A DNA stretch of 64,000 nt from JAWKOK01 sp963848115 (GCA_963848115.1 CAWKCP010000024.1:124001-188000); one strand, 5' to 3'. Shown: positions 1-8,169, numbered from the stretch's first letter. Notes: generated by a model from the sequence alone, not told the origin. Numbers and translations are program-made.

Positions 1-178
1 TCCTTGATGCTGCGACCAATCCGAGAATGGCAATGCAGGCCAGCAGAAGCATCGTCAATAGGATGCGCCATCCGAGGCGAAGCTGCTCGTGGGTATCTAT
101 CCGCTCCAGCACCTGGCTTTCTATAACTCGCGGGAAATTGGATCGGACGGTTCGTGGGTCTTCTTGATTGATGCTCAT
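1..178 (-). CDS. Partial membrane protein of unknown function (N-terminus only)
   Basis: An open frame runs from an ATG at 178 off the left edge of the window, giving 59 codons with no stop. The first 35 or so residues are polar and charged (it begins MSINQEDPRTVRSNFPRVIE). A hydrophobic stretch with the core LLTMLLLACIAILGLVAAS follows, so this looks like a cytoplasmic N-terminus followed by a membrane segment. No Shine-Dalgarno sequence is obvious upstream of the ATG. No family is recognisable from so short a piece. It is on the same strand as the NUDIX/RlmI/TilS genes but separated from them by 337 bp, so it need not be co-transcribed. Confidence 0.5.
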   Translation of the reverse strand, partial: MSINQEDPRTVRSNFPRVIESQVLERIDTHEQLRLGWRILLTMLLLACIAILGLVAASR

Positions 179-342
179 GGTTGAGGATCGTAACATGTGG
201 CTGCAGTCGACGCCAAATTGAGACGATTTCACAATCGCTTTCAGAAATCGTCTTCCTGAGAGAAGGGGCGCCTGAGAGGCGCGATAAAGGTGAATACTCT
301 AGCCTGTCGGCATTTCGTTGGGGAATCGTGGGGAAGCAGTCT

Positions 343-496
343 TAAGGAATGTCGCCCTTTGAAGCGATGACGCCACACTTCAGCATCCCGGGATTGGGTC
401 AAACCGTAGCCTCAGATGGCGCAGTCAGTGGCACAATCCCGGAATGCTGGCGCACGCGTGTGGGCTGTTTAGAGACTTCGTAAGGGATGTTGCCCT
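343..496. repeat. Inverted repeat flanked by short direct repeats in a gene-free stretch
   Basis: The 337-bp stretch 179-515 holds no convincing gene. Inside it, 381-396 and 434-449 are inverted copies (15 of 16 positions pair; core cccgggattg) around a 37-nt loop. The pair is flanked by imperfect direct repeats at 343-358 and 481-496 (14 of 16 identical; taaggaatgtcgccct and taagggatgttgccct). No T-tract follows, so it is not a clear intrinsic terminator. It may be the remnant of a small non-coding insertion. Confidence 0.45.
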
Positions 497-515
497 GCGA
501 TTGGCCGGCCTTCTG

Positions 516-1172
516 TTACCGCCCGGGCGTAGCCAACTGCTGAACTGACGGCAAGGCTAGTAGTTCGCTCAACATCATGGCCGTTGCTCCCCAGATGACT
601 TGGTCCTGGATGTCAAAGAAGGGGACGAGTACGTCGCGTCCACGCAGTTGCCACGTCTCTTCCTGAAGGTTGCCAGGTGCAAGGAACTCGGTCAGAGGCG
701 CCTGAATCAGCTTGGCTACTTCGTACGGATCGGGGTGAAACTCGGGACTATAGTCGGTCCAGCCGACATACGGATGGACGAGGTAGTCGGAGGCATAGAC
801 ATAGAGCGGCGTCAGTAGTCCCAGCAACGTGATTTGGCTGGGGTGAACGCCGACTTCCTCGTAGGTTTCGCGCAGTGCAGTGTCTGCCATCCCGTTGTCG
901 ATCTTTTCGTGGCCACCCCCGGGCAGACCCACCTGTCCGCTATGCACGCCGCCATAAGTCGGTCGGAGGATCAGTGGGAAGTAGATCTGATCTGAATGGG
1001 GGTAGAAGAGAATCAGCACGCCGCCTTGCCGTGTATTCAGCCCCGGCTCGAAGTGGCTGGACGTACTTGTGCGCGGTCGCGGCGCCATCCGCTGTTGAGC
1101 GTCAGGACCCGGCAGCGGACGGGAGAGATCGATGCGCAACTGGCGCAGAAACGGCTCGTAGTGGTCACTCAT
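516..1172 (-). CDS. NUDIX hydrolase, CoA-pyrophosphatase (NudL/YeaB) type
   Basis: The protein has the full NUDIX signature, beginning LPGGGHEKID and ending ALRETYEEVGV, the G-x5-E-x7-R-E-x2-E-E-x-G pattern whose glutamates bind the metal. The stretch LLTPLYVYASDYLVHPYVGW after it resembles the NudL subgroup that cleaves coenzyme A and its esters to phosphopantetheine and adenosine 3',5'-bisphosphate. Substrate is inferred from family. The open frame extends 28 codons further upstream, to 1256, inside the preceding gene. The ATG at 1172 is preferred because it overlaps the rlmI stop in an ATGA junction and because those extra residues look like read-through of rlmI in another frame. It is the last gene of a tightly coupled three-gene minus-strand operon. 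Confidence 0.85.
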   Translation of the reverse strand: MSDHYEPFLRQLRIDLSRPLPGPDAQQRMAPRPRTSTSSHFEPGLNTRQGGVLILFYPHSDQIYFPLILRPTYGGVHSGQVGLPGGGHEKIDNGMADTALRETYEEVGVHPSQITLLGLLTPLYVYASDYLVHPYVGWTDYSPEFHPDPYEVAKLIQAPLTEFLAPGNLQEETWQLRGRDVLVPFFDIQDQVIWGATAMMLSELLALPSVQQLATPGR

Positions 1173-2410
1173 AGTACGCGGCAGATCAATCCCTTCAGAT
1201 ATTCTCCCTCGGGAAACGTGATAGCGACGGGATGGTCCGCGCTTTGACGCAACCACTCGACGACCTGCACTGGCCGTTCTGCGTCCACTGCGGCCCCAAA
1301 GACCACTTTCTGGAACAGATCGGCGCTAACCAATCCGCTGCAACTGAATGTGGCCAGTATGCCTCCGGGGCTGAGCAATTGCATGGCCAGCAGGTTGATA
1401 TCTTTGTAGCCGCGCAGGGCACGGTCGATATTTCGTTTTGATTGGGCGAACTTTGGCGGGTCCAGCACGATGACATCAAATTGGGGCCCCTGATCAGCGC
1501 CGGTGCCGGACCTGCTGAGGCCTCGCCAGCCGCGTAGTACCTGGAAGACATCACCAGTGACGTCCTCCGTAACATTTTGAGTGAAACCTCCTGCGCAGCC
1601 GTCATCAAACCCATTGAGCCGGGCATTCTCTCGACCTAAGGTAAGTGCATCGGCGCTTGTGTCGACGTTGATCACATGGTCTGCACCGGCGGCCAGTGCG
1701 TAGATGCCAAAGGCCCCTGTATAGCTGAAGGCATTCAGCACGCGTTTGCCTGCACAGTATGCAGCCACACGCCGGCGATTCTCACGTTGATCGGCATAGA
1801 AGCCGGTCTTCTGGCCGCCTGTCAAGTCGACCAGAAACTGAAAACCATGTTCCATGACCTGAACCGTGGCTTCCGGCGCTGCGCCCGCCAGAAGACCGAC
1901 TGCGCCATCGAGGCCTTCACGACGTCGGACGGTCGCCTCGCTGCGCTCGATCACGCCGCTGCAACCGGTGATGGTCATCAGCTGTTCTGCGAGCGCTACC
2001 TTGCGTCGGTCGATACCCAGCGTGCCTGACTGCAAAACTAGGTGGGCACCGTAGCGATCGACGGTCAATCCGGGCAAATAGTCGCTTTCGGCGTTGACCA
2101 GCCTGTAGACGTTCGTCTGGGGATCGTCGGCTAAATCTTGGCGTCGAGCAACGGATGCAGCGAGCCGCTGATGCCAGAACCCTTCATCGATTTGCTCGTC
2201 TTCTTGCCAACTGAGCAGGCGTACACAGATCTGACTCTTGCGATTGAGGTAACCCTTAGCCAACCAATTGCCGCCGGAATCCACGACTGAAACAATCGAT
2301 CCATCTACGGCGGACTCGGGTATTTGACGGATTGCTCCACTGAAGATCCAGGGATGGCCCTGGCGAACCGGTTTGTCGCGCTTGGGCTTGAGAACTATGC
2401 TGTCATTCAT
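1169..2410 (-). CDS. rlmI: Class I rRNA large subunit methyltransferase, RlmI/RlmK type
   Basis: A 413-residue protein with an N-terminal PUA domain (LKPKRDKPVRQGHPWIFSG), a central linker with FLVDLTGGQKTGFYADQREN, and a C-terminal Rossmann-fold SAM domain. The SAM site shows VLNAFSYTGAFGIYALAAGA. The catalytic motif is VLDPPKFAQSK, and the FSCSG motif near residue 360 supplies the cysteine expected of 23S rRNA m5C methyltransferases. Length and domain order match RlmI, which methylates C1962 in E. coli. It overlaps its neighbours on both sides by 4 bp (ATGA junctions with the small gene at 2407-2670 and with the NUDIX gene), so the three are almost certainly translated as one unit. Confidence 0.9.
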   Translation of the reverse strand: MNDSIVLKPKRDKPVRQGHPWIFSGAIRQIPESAVDGSIVSVVDSGGNWLAKGYLNRKSQICVRLLSWQEDEQIDEGFWHQRLAASVARRQDLADDPQTNVYRLVNAESDYLPGLTVDRYGAHLVLQSGTLGIDRRKVALAEQLMTITGCSGVIERSEATVRRREGLDGAVGLLAGAAPEATVQVMEHGFQFLVDLTGGQKTGFYADQRENRRRVAAYCAGKRVLNAFSYTGAFGIYALAAGADHVINVDTSADALTLGRENARLNGFDDGCAGGFTQNVTEDVTGDVFQVLRGWRGLSRSGTGADQGPQFDVIVLDPPKFAQSKRNIDRALRGYKDINLLAMQLLSPGGILATFSCSGLVSADLFQKVVFGAAVDAERPVQVVEWLRQSADHPVAITFPEGEYLKGLICRVL

Positions 2411-2670
2411 CTCTGATCCTCTGGATCGCTGAGGGCGTTGTTGGAGCCCTTTCGGTCTGCATCCTGGGAAAGTTCCCAGCCATGTTGGTTGATTGTGATC
2501 TGTTGATCGGCAATGGTGATGATCAATCCCACTGAATCATAGCTGAACGGCTGCTCCCCGTCCGGTGTCGTCAGGATGCCTTGTACACGAGCGGGCGATC
2601 GGTCGGTGTAGCGGATCTTGTAGCCCTTGTAAATGGCCCAATGGACCAATGGCTTCACGTTGGCGCGCAT
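2407..2670 (-). CDS. Small conserved-looking protein of unknown function
   Basis: An 87-residue acidic and polar protein starting MRANVKPLVHWAIYKGYKIR. It has no signal peptide, membrane segment or metal motif. The N-terminal 65 residues alternate short polar and hydrophobic stretches suggestive of a small beta-rich fold, and the tail is hydrophilic. I do not recognise a family. Support for it being a real gene is contextual: its stop overlaps the rlmI start by 4 bp (ATGA), and it heads the rlmI-NUDIX operon. It may act with RlmI, but nothing in the sequence shows this. Confidence 0.6.
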   Translation of the reverse strand: MRANVKPLVHWAIYKGYKIRYTDRSPARVQGILTTPDGEQPFSYDSVGLIITIADQQITINQHGWELSQDADRKGSNNALSDPEDQR

Positions 2671-2860
2671 CTACGTCTCTTCCTATCCATCTGACAGACC
2701 TGCAAGATCATCTCTGCTGTATGACGGTGGGCAATTCGGTCCGCTGTAGTCTGACCTAGCCTCGCCTGGCCAGTCGGCATACCCTCCCGATCTACGAGAT
2801 ATCCCGTCAAGTCGTATATGAATCAAGTTCTCGTTAGACCTTCAGTGACTGCCCGCAATT

Positions 2861-2925
2861 AACCTCCGGGAGGTGGTCATGAAATTCCAGGTAAGCGAAC
2901 GGGTGCTGACCAGCTCCCGGAGGTT
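2861..2925. repeat. 19-bp near-perfect inverted repeat
   Basis: 2861-2879 and 2907-2925 are inverted copies with 18 of 19 positions paired (core aacctccgggag) separated by 27 nt. It lies in the 293-bp space between tilS and the small-protein/rlmI operon. There is no T-run on either side, so intrinsic termination is doubtful. It could be a REP-like palindrome, an operator, or a Rho-independent structure lacking the U-tract. Confidence 0.55.
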
Positions 2926-2963
2926 GATACCGCTAAGTTGTTTGCGGACCATGACTTATTAGG

Positions 2964-3542
2964 TCAGTTTGGCTCCCATGTGAGAGCCAGAATGTTGACT
3001 GTATTGTCAGTGATACGGGCGCTGTGCCCCAATCTCAGGCCGCATACCCAGAGGACGTAGTCTCCGTCCCTCCAATCCCGATCTCCGTCGACCAGCAGTG
3101 GCCACCCTTCGCGTAGTGAAGTGTGAATCTTCTCGTCGGTGAAAAGATTGCCGAGCGTTCGAGTCTGGCCGGTCATGCCCAAAGGAGCAATCCGCATACC
3201 GTTCGCTGGCCTGGAGAGCACAGGGCGGCCAATCTTGTCTGCATCCAGAAACGCCTGCCATGGAGATACTTCATCCCAATGGGACGGAAGCTCAGTTGAG
3301 GAAATCCGCTCGACGCGCAGTCGCCAACCATCGACCTGCATGTCGCCTGATTCAGGCACTTCGATCGATCTTCTCTCCCGGTCCAACTGCGGCCCCCAAG
3401 CCCGCACGGGTGGTGCCCTGTCAAGATGTAGAATCAGCTGGGCCGCTATATGATCTTGCGCTGAGGAGACTCGGGACACCCCCGATGCAAACGTCCACGC
3501 GATCGAGCCGATAAGCGAATGCGGGCCGCTAGTAGGGGCGGG
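2964..3542 (-). CDS. Detached C-terminal part of TilS, out of frame with the N-terminal part
   Basis: This frame continues TilS after a +1 shift near 3535-3545. It contains the TilS C-terminal domain: SRPANGMRIAPLGMTGQTRT, then LFTDEKIHTSLREGWPLLVD and DYVLWVCGLRLGHSARITD. Together these are the arrangement that holds tRNA-Ile2 against the catalytic domain. It is not an independent gene; the upstream part of the same open frame (to 3698) is an out-of-frame shadow of the N-terminal TilS region. Removing one C from the C-rich run at the junction joins the two parts into a single protein of about 549 residues. Either the sequence has a one-base insertion error or the gene is genuinely frameshifted. 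Confidence 0.7.
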   Translation of the reverse strand, partial: PAPTSGPHSLIGSIAWTFASGVSRVSSAQDHIAAQLILHLDRAPPVRAWGPQLDRERRSIEVPESGDMQVDGWRLRVERISSTELPSHWDEVSPWQAFLDADKIGRPVLSRPANGMRIAPLGMTGQTRTLGNLFTDEKIHTSLREGWPLLVDGDRDWRDGDYVLWVCGLRLGHSARITDNTVNILALTWEPN

Positions 3543-4614
3543 GGCTGCCGGGTTTAGAACCACCCTGTAATTCGCAGAGCAGCCGATCAATGGATGCCGC
3601 ATCAACGCCGTATAGACCGCCGGGCAATTGAGCGATGGCCGCCCGCAACACGCCTCGTTGTTGGGGCAGTTCGAGAGCGGAAAACCGACCATAGTCAAGG
3701 CTGACTCGCTCTAGTTCCTGATCTGTTTCAGGTTCGGTGAGCTTCAGATCAGCCATCAATTCATGGTCGAGTTGTTCGAGTCGTTGCACGTCATCTGCCA
3801 CGATCTGTGCCGTGCGCGCCAGGGCGCTTATGACGCTTGGGTTGATCGTCGTCAGTTGGGGCAGGACTTGATGCCTTAGTAGGTTGCGTGAAAAGTGAAG
3901 CTCGCTGTTGCTGCTGTCCTCACGCCAGGCCAGGTCCCGTTGAGTGAGGAATGCTTCAATCTCGCTGCGACGGATGTTGAGCATCGGTCGAATGAGCCAG
4001 GCCGGTTTCGATTCATCGCCTGGCTCTGCCGGCGTCAGGTTCGGCCAGGCGATCTTCGTCCGCCAGCGCATGCCGCCAAGACCACGAAGACCGCTGCCGC
4101 GTATGAGGTTCAGCAACAGCGTCTCCGCCTGATCATCCATGTTGTGGGCGACTGCGATCAAGGGAACCCGATCCTGTCCAGTACCGTTGTAGAGAGCCTG
4201 GTGTGCAATACGGCACAGGAACGCATATCTGGCACGTCGCGCAGCGTCCTCCGGACCTCCAGGTGCGTGAACAAGTGCATCAGTATCCAGCGTTGACTCA
4301 TGATAAGGCAGGTCAAGCTGTCGGCAGAGCGATGTGACGAACTGAGCGTCTTCGGTCGACCCGGGACGCAGATTGTGGTTGAGGTGGGCGACGTGTATGC
4401 TCAGCCCAAGGTCGCTGGACAGCTGGTGCAGCGCGTGGAGCAGGCAGACGCTATCTGCGCCGCCACTGACGCCGATCACCACTGGAATCGGCCCGTAATG
4501 CTGCTCCAGCGGCCCGAGTTGGAGGTTGAGCCAGTTGTGCCGAAGGATTGTCAGCAACGTAGATTCTTCAGCTGTTGAAGCTGCGTTTTTGGGTGCATGA
4601 GTTCGAACGGCCAT
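3529..4614 (-). CDS. tilS: tRNA(Ile)-lysidine synthetase, N-terminal catalytic part (frameshifted)
   Basis: TilS converts cytidine-34 of tRNA-Ile2 (anticodon CAU) to lysidine using ATP and lysine, and is essential in most bacteria. The PP-loop motif SGGADS is at residues 50-55, after IPVVIGV. The AHNMDDQAETLLLNLIRGSGLRGLGGM region, quoted here only in its key parts (DDQAET and LIRGSG), completes the N-type ATP pyrophosphatase site. The frame ends at a stop at 3529, and the expected C-terminal tRNA-binding domain lies immediately downstream in another frame (2964-3542). The break sits at a cccccgcccc run on the coding strand. Because the gene is normally essential, a sequencing or assembly indel is more likely than true loss. 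Confidence 0.85.
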   Translation of the reverse strand: MAVRTHAPKNAASTAEESTLLTILRHNWLNLQLGPLEQHYGPIPVVIGVSGGADSVCLLHALHQLSSDLGLSIHVAHLNHNLRPGSTEDAQFVTSLCRQLDLPYHESTLDTDALVHAPGGPEDAARRARYAFLCRIAHQALYNGTGQDRVPLIAVAHNMDDQAETLLLNLIRGSGLRGLGGMRWRTKIAWPNLTPAEPGDESKPAWLIRPMLNIRRSEIEAFLTQRDLAWREDSSNSELHFSRNLLRHQVLPQLTTINPSVISALARTAQIVADDVQRLEQLDHELMADLKLTEPETDQELERVSLDYGRFSALELPQQRGVLRAAIAQLPGGLYGVDAASIDRLLCELQGGSKPGSPRPY

Positions 4615-4760
4615 GGAGCGAATTATACCACATCAAGGGGTCGATACGGGGTCAACGGGCGTTTTCTTCTGCTCTGATTGGGCTGGTTGGCGCCGGTCAA
4701 CCCTGGAGCCGAGATCGGGCCCGAAGGCAGTGTCGTGTGTTGGAGATCTGCAATGGATTT

Positions 4761-4793
4761 GGTCTGAATCCGGTCTGAATCCGGTCATCAACC
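4761..4793. repeat. 11-bp tandem repeat
   Basis: Two exact copies of ggtctgaatcc (4761-4771, 4772-4782) are followed by a degenerate third copy (4783-4793, ggtcatcaacc). They lie in the divergent intergenic region between tilS and mreB. Confidence 0.5.
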
Positions 4794-4874
4794 GGCTTGT
4801 TCATGGTTGTTGCATTGTGTGAATGTAGTGGGATACTGGCGCCGCCAAGTCTTCTCTGGCAGCTGGAGTGGGAT

Positions 4875-4908
4875 ATTGCCGGAAAAAGTAGAGATCTTTT
4901 CCGGCAAT
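4875..4908. promoter_or_regulatory. Perfect 12-bp palindrome upstream of mreB, possible operator
   Basis: attgccggaaaa (4875-4886) and ttttccggcaat (4897-4908) pair perfectly across a 10-nt spacer. The right arm overlaps the place where the -35 element of the candidate mreB promoter would lie (about 4899-4904). That position suits a repressor or activator site, or a hairpin ending a minus-strand transcript; function is inferred only. The rest of 4615-5202 shows no gene. Confidence 0.5.
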
Positions 4909-4918
4909 GGATCGATTA

Positions 4919-4927
4919 TGGTATACT
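4919..4927 (+). promoter_or_regulatory. Extended -10 promoter candidate for the mre row
   Basis: TGgTATACT at 4919-4927 is a TGn-extended -10 hexamer (5 of 6 to consensus) on the plus strand. The -35 position (about 4899-4904, ttccgg) is weak, as is common with extended -10 promoters. It would give an mreB leader of about 260-270 nt. Confidence 0.4.
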
Positions 4928-5202
4928 TTGGCTTGATTTGTCTATCAATTGTCGATGAATAGGCAAAAGGATAGAGATAACTCAATTCGGGTATTTATGC
5001 GTGGGCTTCCAGCCTGTCCAGGCAAAAGTCGATACCCCAGATAAATAGTGGCAATTATTGACGACTAAGCGTGGCTTTCGAATATCAGAAGGACGTTTCG
5101 TTTGTGCAGGTTTTTGTATCCGTTCACAATCGAATTCGTCGGTTTTGCGAAGCGCCCTGCCAACCATTGTGCCTACTTGGAGCTAACGCGTGATCAACCC
5201 GT

Positions 5203-6261
5203 TTGATCTGGCTTTTGGGCCTTTTTTCTTTGGATATCGGTATCGATCTTGGTACCGCCAATACACTGGTCCATGTGAAAAACCGAGGGATTGTCATCAA
5301 CGAACCGTCGGTTGTGGCCATCGATCGATCATCGCGACGACGCAATGCAGTCAAAGCGATCGGCAGCGAGGCCAAGGAGATGGTTGGCCGTACGCCGGCG
5401 CATATTGTCGCCATTCGTCCTCTGCAAGACGGTGTCATTTCTGATTTTGATGTGACTGAGCAGATGATCCATCATTTCATCGGAAAGGTCCACGGTAATC
5501 GTGCGTTTGGCACAGCACGCCCTCGCGTGGTCATCGGCATTCCCTCGGGTGTGACGGAGGTGGAAAAGCGTGCCGTTCGCGACGCTGCCATCAGCGCGGG
5601 CGCACGTGAGGCCGGTCTGGTTGAGGAGCCGATGGCGGCTGCCATTGGGGCAGGGTTGCCGGTGACTGAGTCCGTCGGCTCGATGATCGTGGATATTGGC
5701 GGTGGAACGACTGAAGTTGCCGTGATTTCGCTGGGCGGTATCGTTGTATCGCGTTCGATCCGCGTGGCCGGCGATGAGATGAACGAGGATATCATCAACT
5801 ATTCCCGACAGAAGTATAATCTCCTGATCGGTGAGCGCATGGCTGAGCGTACGAAGATCGAGATCGGTTCGGCGTATCCCATGGAACGCGAACGTACGAT
5901 GATTCTGCGTGGGCGTAACCTGATCACGGGATTGCCCGAGGCAGTTGAGGTCAGTTCTGTGGAGATCCGTGAAGCGCTCTCAGGTTCCGTAGATGTCATC
6001 GTGGATTCCGTCAAGGGGACGCTCGACGAGACGCCTCCCGAATTGGTTGCAGACCTGATGGAATACGGTGTTGTTTTGGCAGGGGGCGGTGCGTTGTTGC
6101 AGGGCCTGGCTCAACGTCTGCAGGATGAAACACGCATGCATGTCTATGTTGCAGACAATCCGCTCACAGCTGTGGTGATGGGAACCGGCATGATTCTGGA
6201 AAAGCCGGAATTCTATCGGGAGACACTGACTAGTATGCAACGTAAGAGTACAATTCGTTAG
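5203..6261 (+). CDS. mreB: Rod-shape determining protein MreB (actin-like)
   Basis: A bacterial actin that polymerises under the membrane and positions the lateral wall synthesis machinery. It shows all the family nucleotide-binding signatures: phosphate-1 loop DIGIDLGTANTLV near the N-terminus, phosphate-2 loop VDIGGGTTEVAVISLGG around residue 165, and the adenosine motif VVLAGGGALLQGL near residue 292. Length (352) is usual. The start is uncertain. The frame opens with TTG at 5203, which has no Shine-Dalgarno at normal distance. A GTG at 5190 with TTGGAG seven bases upstream lies in another frame whose product (VINPFDLAFG) would join MreB naturally if one base were dropped from the ggccttttttc run. 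It heads the mreBCD-mrdA-minCD-rodA row. Confidence 0.93.
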   Translation: MIWLLGLFSLDIGIDLGTANTLVHVKNRGIVINEPSVVAIDRSSRRRNAVKAIGSEAKEMVGRTPAHIVAIRPLQDGVISDFDVTEQMIHHFIGKVHGNRAFGTARPRVVIGIPSGVTEVEKRAVRDAAISAGAREAGLVEEPMAAAIGAGLPVTESVGSMIVDIGGGTTEVAVISLGGIVVSRSIRVAGDEMNEDIINYSRQKYNLLIGERMAERTKIEIGSAYPMERERTMILRGRNLITGLPEAVEVSSVEIREALSGSVDVIVDSVKGTLDETPPELVADLMEYGVVLAGGGALLQGLAQRLQDETRMHVYVADNPLTAVVMGTGMILEKPEFYRETLTSMQRKSTIR

Positions 6262-6337
6262 GTCGGTCCGTTGCAGGCGACGTTGCCAAAAGGCGCTCTG
6301 TCGAGTGCTCTGCCCAGCAACCTCATACGATAGTTGT

Positions 6338-6370
6338 GCACGGTAATTTTGTACGGTAATTTTGTACGGT
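6338..6370. repeat. 13-bp tandem repeat between mreB and mreC
   Basis: The unit gtacggtaatttt occurs as 6338-6350 (one mismatch) and 6351-6363, with a partial third copy 6364-6370. It lies in the 235-bp gap between mreB and mreC; no other structure stands out there. Confidence 0.5.
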
Positions 6371-6496
6371 GTCCACGCCTTTGATGCAGTACGTTGACTT
6401 TCGTTAAAGCTTGATCTCTTTGTCTTGACGTTTGTTGGACAGTCTGCTTTCTCCGTTGGTTCCGAGGTTTCGGTATTTTTTCTCGAACACACTTCT

Positions 6497-7540
6497 ATGC
6501 GTAATACAGAACGACGATCCTGGTCTATTGGCGACATTGGGATTCGCCTGGTACTTCTCTCGTTGGCGGCGTTAATGTTTATGGCGCTGCAACAGACGGG
6601 GCAGCTTAGGGCTGTTCAGAGTTTTGTGACCCAGCTGACCTCTCCGGCGCAGGTTAGCGCGACGGGTGCTACTGAGAATGTTACAGATCTGTTTAGCTTT
6701 CTTGTCGAGTTGCGTACCATGCGCCAGCGCAATTCGGAGCTTGAACAGATCAACTCAAGCCTTGTGGTTGAGAATTTCCAGTTGCGCGAAGTGGAAGGCG
6801 AAAATCAGCAGCTACGTGAGATGCTGAATTTCGCTCAGACGCGTCCTGGATTGGAACTACGAGGTGCCCAGATCGTTGCACGAGTGATTGGACAGGAGAG
6901 CAACAATTTCCTGGACTTCATTATGCTTGATCTCGGTAGCACGCATGGTATCGATGTTGGAATGCCGGTGTTGACTGACCAGGGATTGGTCGGACGTATT
7001 AGCGAGGTGACGAATACGACATCCAAGGTTCTACTGATTACCGATGCCAGCAGCTCGGTCAACGCGTTGCTTCAGAGCAGTCGTCTCAACGGTGTACTGA
7101 GAGGCACGCCCGGCGCCAACCTGGTGATGGACTACATTCCCCAGGGGGGGCTATTCAGTGTCGGCGAGGTTGTACTGACGTCCGGTCTTGGCGGCAATTT
7201 TCCCAAAGGCATTCCGGTCGGGCAGGTACTCGAGATTTTACAACGTGATATCGACGTGTTTCAGCAGGCTGTTGTCCGACCCACGGTCGACTTCGGCAGC
7301 TTGGAACTCGTGATGGTGGTTACCAACTTCGATCCCCTGGAGACCGTTCCGGATTTACTTCCGGAGCAGGCGCCGGATGGTGAAGCCCCGATAGGAGAAA
7401 CAGGCCCTGCAGGTGTGACACAGGGTGAGGAACCTGGTATCGACGGAGAGGCAATCGAGCCTGATGAGGGTTCAATTCCGGACGATTCAGCTACTGAAGA
7501 CCTAGACACAGTAGATCTAGACGCAGAAGGCTTACCATGA
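6497..7540 (+). CDS. mreC: Rod-shape determining protein MreC
   Basis: MreC is a single-pass membrane protein that links MreB to MreD and to the elongasome transpeptidase. The order here is typical: a short cytoplasmic N-terminus, one membrane segment (IRLVLLSLAALMFMALQQTG), a coiled coil at roughly residues 65-115 (RNSELEQINSS...ENQQLREM), and the paired beta-barrel MreC domain with DLGSTHGIDVGMPVLTDQGL and SRLNGVLRGTPG. A C-terminal acidic, low-complexity tail of about 60 residues follows and is longer than usual. The open frame begins at a TTG at 6425, but the ATG at 6497 (MRNTERRSW) is preferred because the extra 24 residues have no MreC counterpart. Confidence 0.88.
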   Translation: MRNTERRSWSIGDIGIRLVLLSLAALMFMALQQTGQLRAVQSFVTQLTSPAQVSATGATENVTDLFSFLVELRTMRQRNSELEQINSSLVVENFQLREVEGENQQLREMLNFAQTRPGLELRGAQIVARVIGQESNNFLDFIMLDLGSTHGIDVGMPVLTDQGLVGRISEVTNTTSKVLLITDASSSVNALLQSSRLNGVLRGTPGANLVMDYIPQGGLFSVGEVVLTSGLGGNFPKGIPVGQVLEILQRDIDVFQQAVVRPTVDFGSLELVMVVTNFDPLETVPDLLPEQAPDGEAPIGETGPAGVTQGEEPGIDGEAIEPDEGSIPDDSATEDLDTVDLDAEGLP

Positions 7541-7559
7541 AAGGAGTGACAGCCAACGT

Positions 7560-8108
7560 ATGAGAAGGGGTGCGCTTTACTACCTGATGGTACCGCTGAT
7601 GGCCGTTGCCGCACTCCTGCAATCGACGGCTTTCAACCGCCTTACCATTGCCGGTGTAAAACCGGATCTCGTACTTCTGTTGGTTATCGTGGGGACGCTC
7701 CTATATGGTCCGCGAGCGGGGGTGGTTTGGGCGTTCGTTGGCGGTCTCTTTCTGGATATTTTTAGTGGTGGTCCGTTTGGCAGTTCGAGCCTGGCATTGA
7801 TGGCCGCTGTCGTGGTGGCCGGCTTTGGGCACACAACCCTGTCCCGGTTCAATCTATTCGTCCCGTTGGGGGCGATAATATTGGGCACGCTGACCTACGG
7901 CGCCGTCTACACTGGCATGCTATTTGTTTTGGACGGGTTGGTCGAGTTGACAGGTGCTGATGTCCTGAGCCATCGTCTTCTCTTCTGGGAAACAGTACAA
8001 CAGGTGATTTTGCCTTCGATTGCCTATAATACGGTTCTGATGTTGCTCTTGGTCCCAATCCTGAACCGGATTCCTGAAACCCCGGAGACAGTTTCGGTTT
8101 TTCAGTGA
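7560..8108 (+). CDS. mreD: Rod-shape determining protein MreD
   Basis: A 182-residue, very hydrophobic protein with about five to six membrane segments, matching MreD in size and in the motif KPDLVLLLVIVGTLLYGP followed by GLFLDIFSGGPFGSSSL. MreD completes the MreBCD complex in the inner membrane. An AAGGAG sequence lies at 7541-7546, right after the mreC stop, 13 bases before the ATG, which is rather far. The tight spacing to mreC (19 bp) and to mrdA (61 bp) indicates one transcript. Confidence 0.88.
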   Translation: MRRGALYYLMVPLMAVAALLQSTAFNRLTIAGVKPDLVLLLVIVGTLLYGPRAGVVWAFVGGLFLDIFSGGPFGSSSLALMAAVVVAGFGHTTLSRFNLFVPLGAIILGTLTYGAVYTGMLFVLDGLVELTGADVLSHRLLFWETVQQVILPSIAYNTVLMLLLVPILNRIPETPETVSVFQ

Positions 8109-8169
8109 TGTTGAATGTGAAGAATTCGTGGGTCTTATGGATCGCGCCAAGGGTATTTTGAGATAATTG

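Noticed and set aside
1173..1256. Upstream extension of the NUDIX protein
   Set aside because: The 28 residues overlap rlmI in another frame, and the ATGA junction at 1169-1172 gives a better start.
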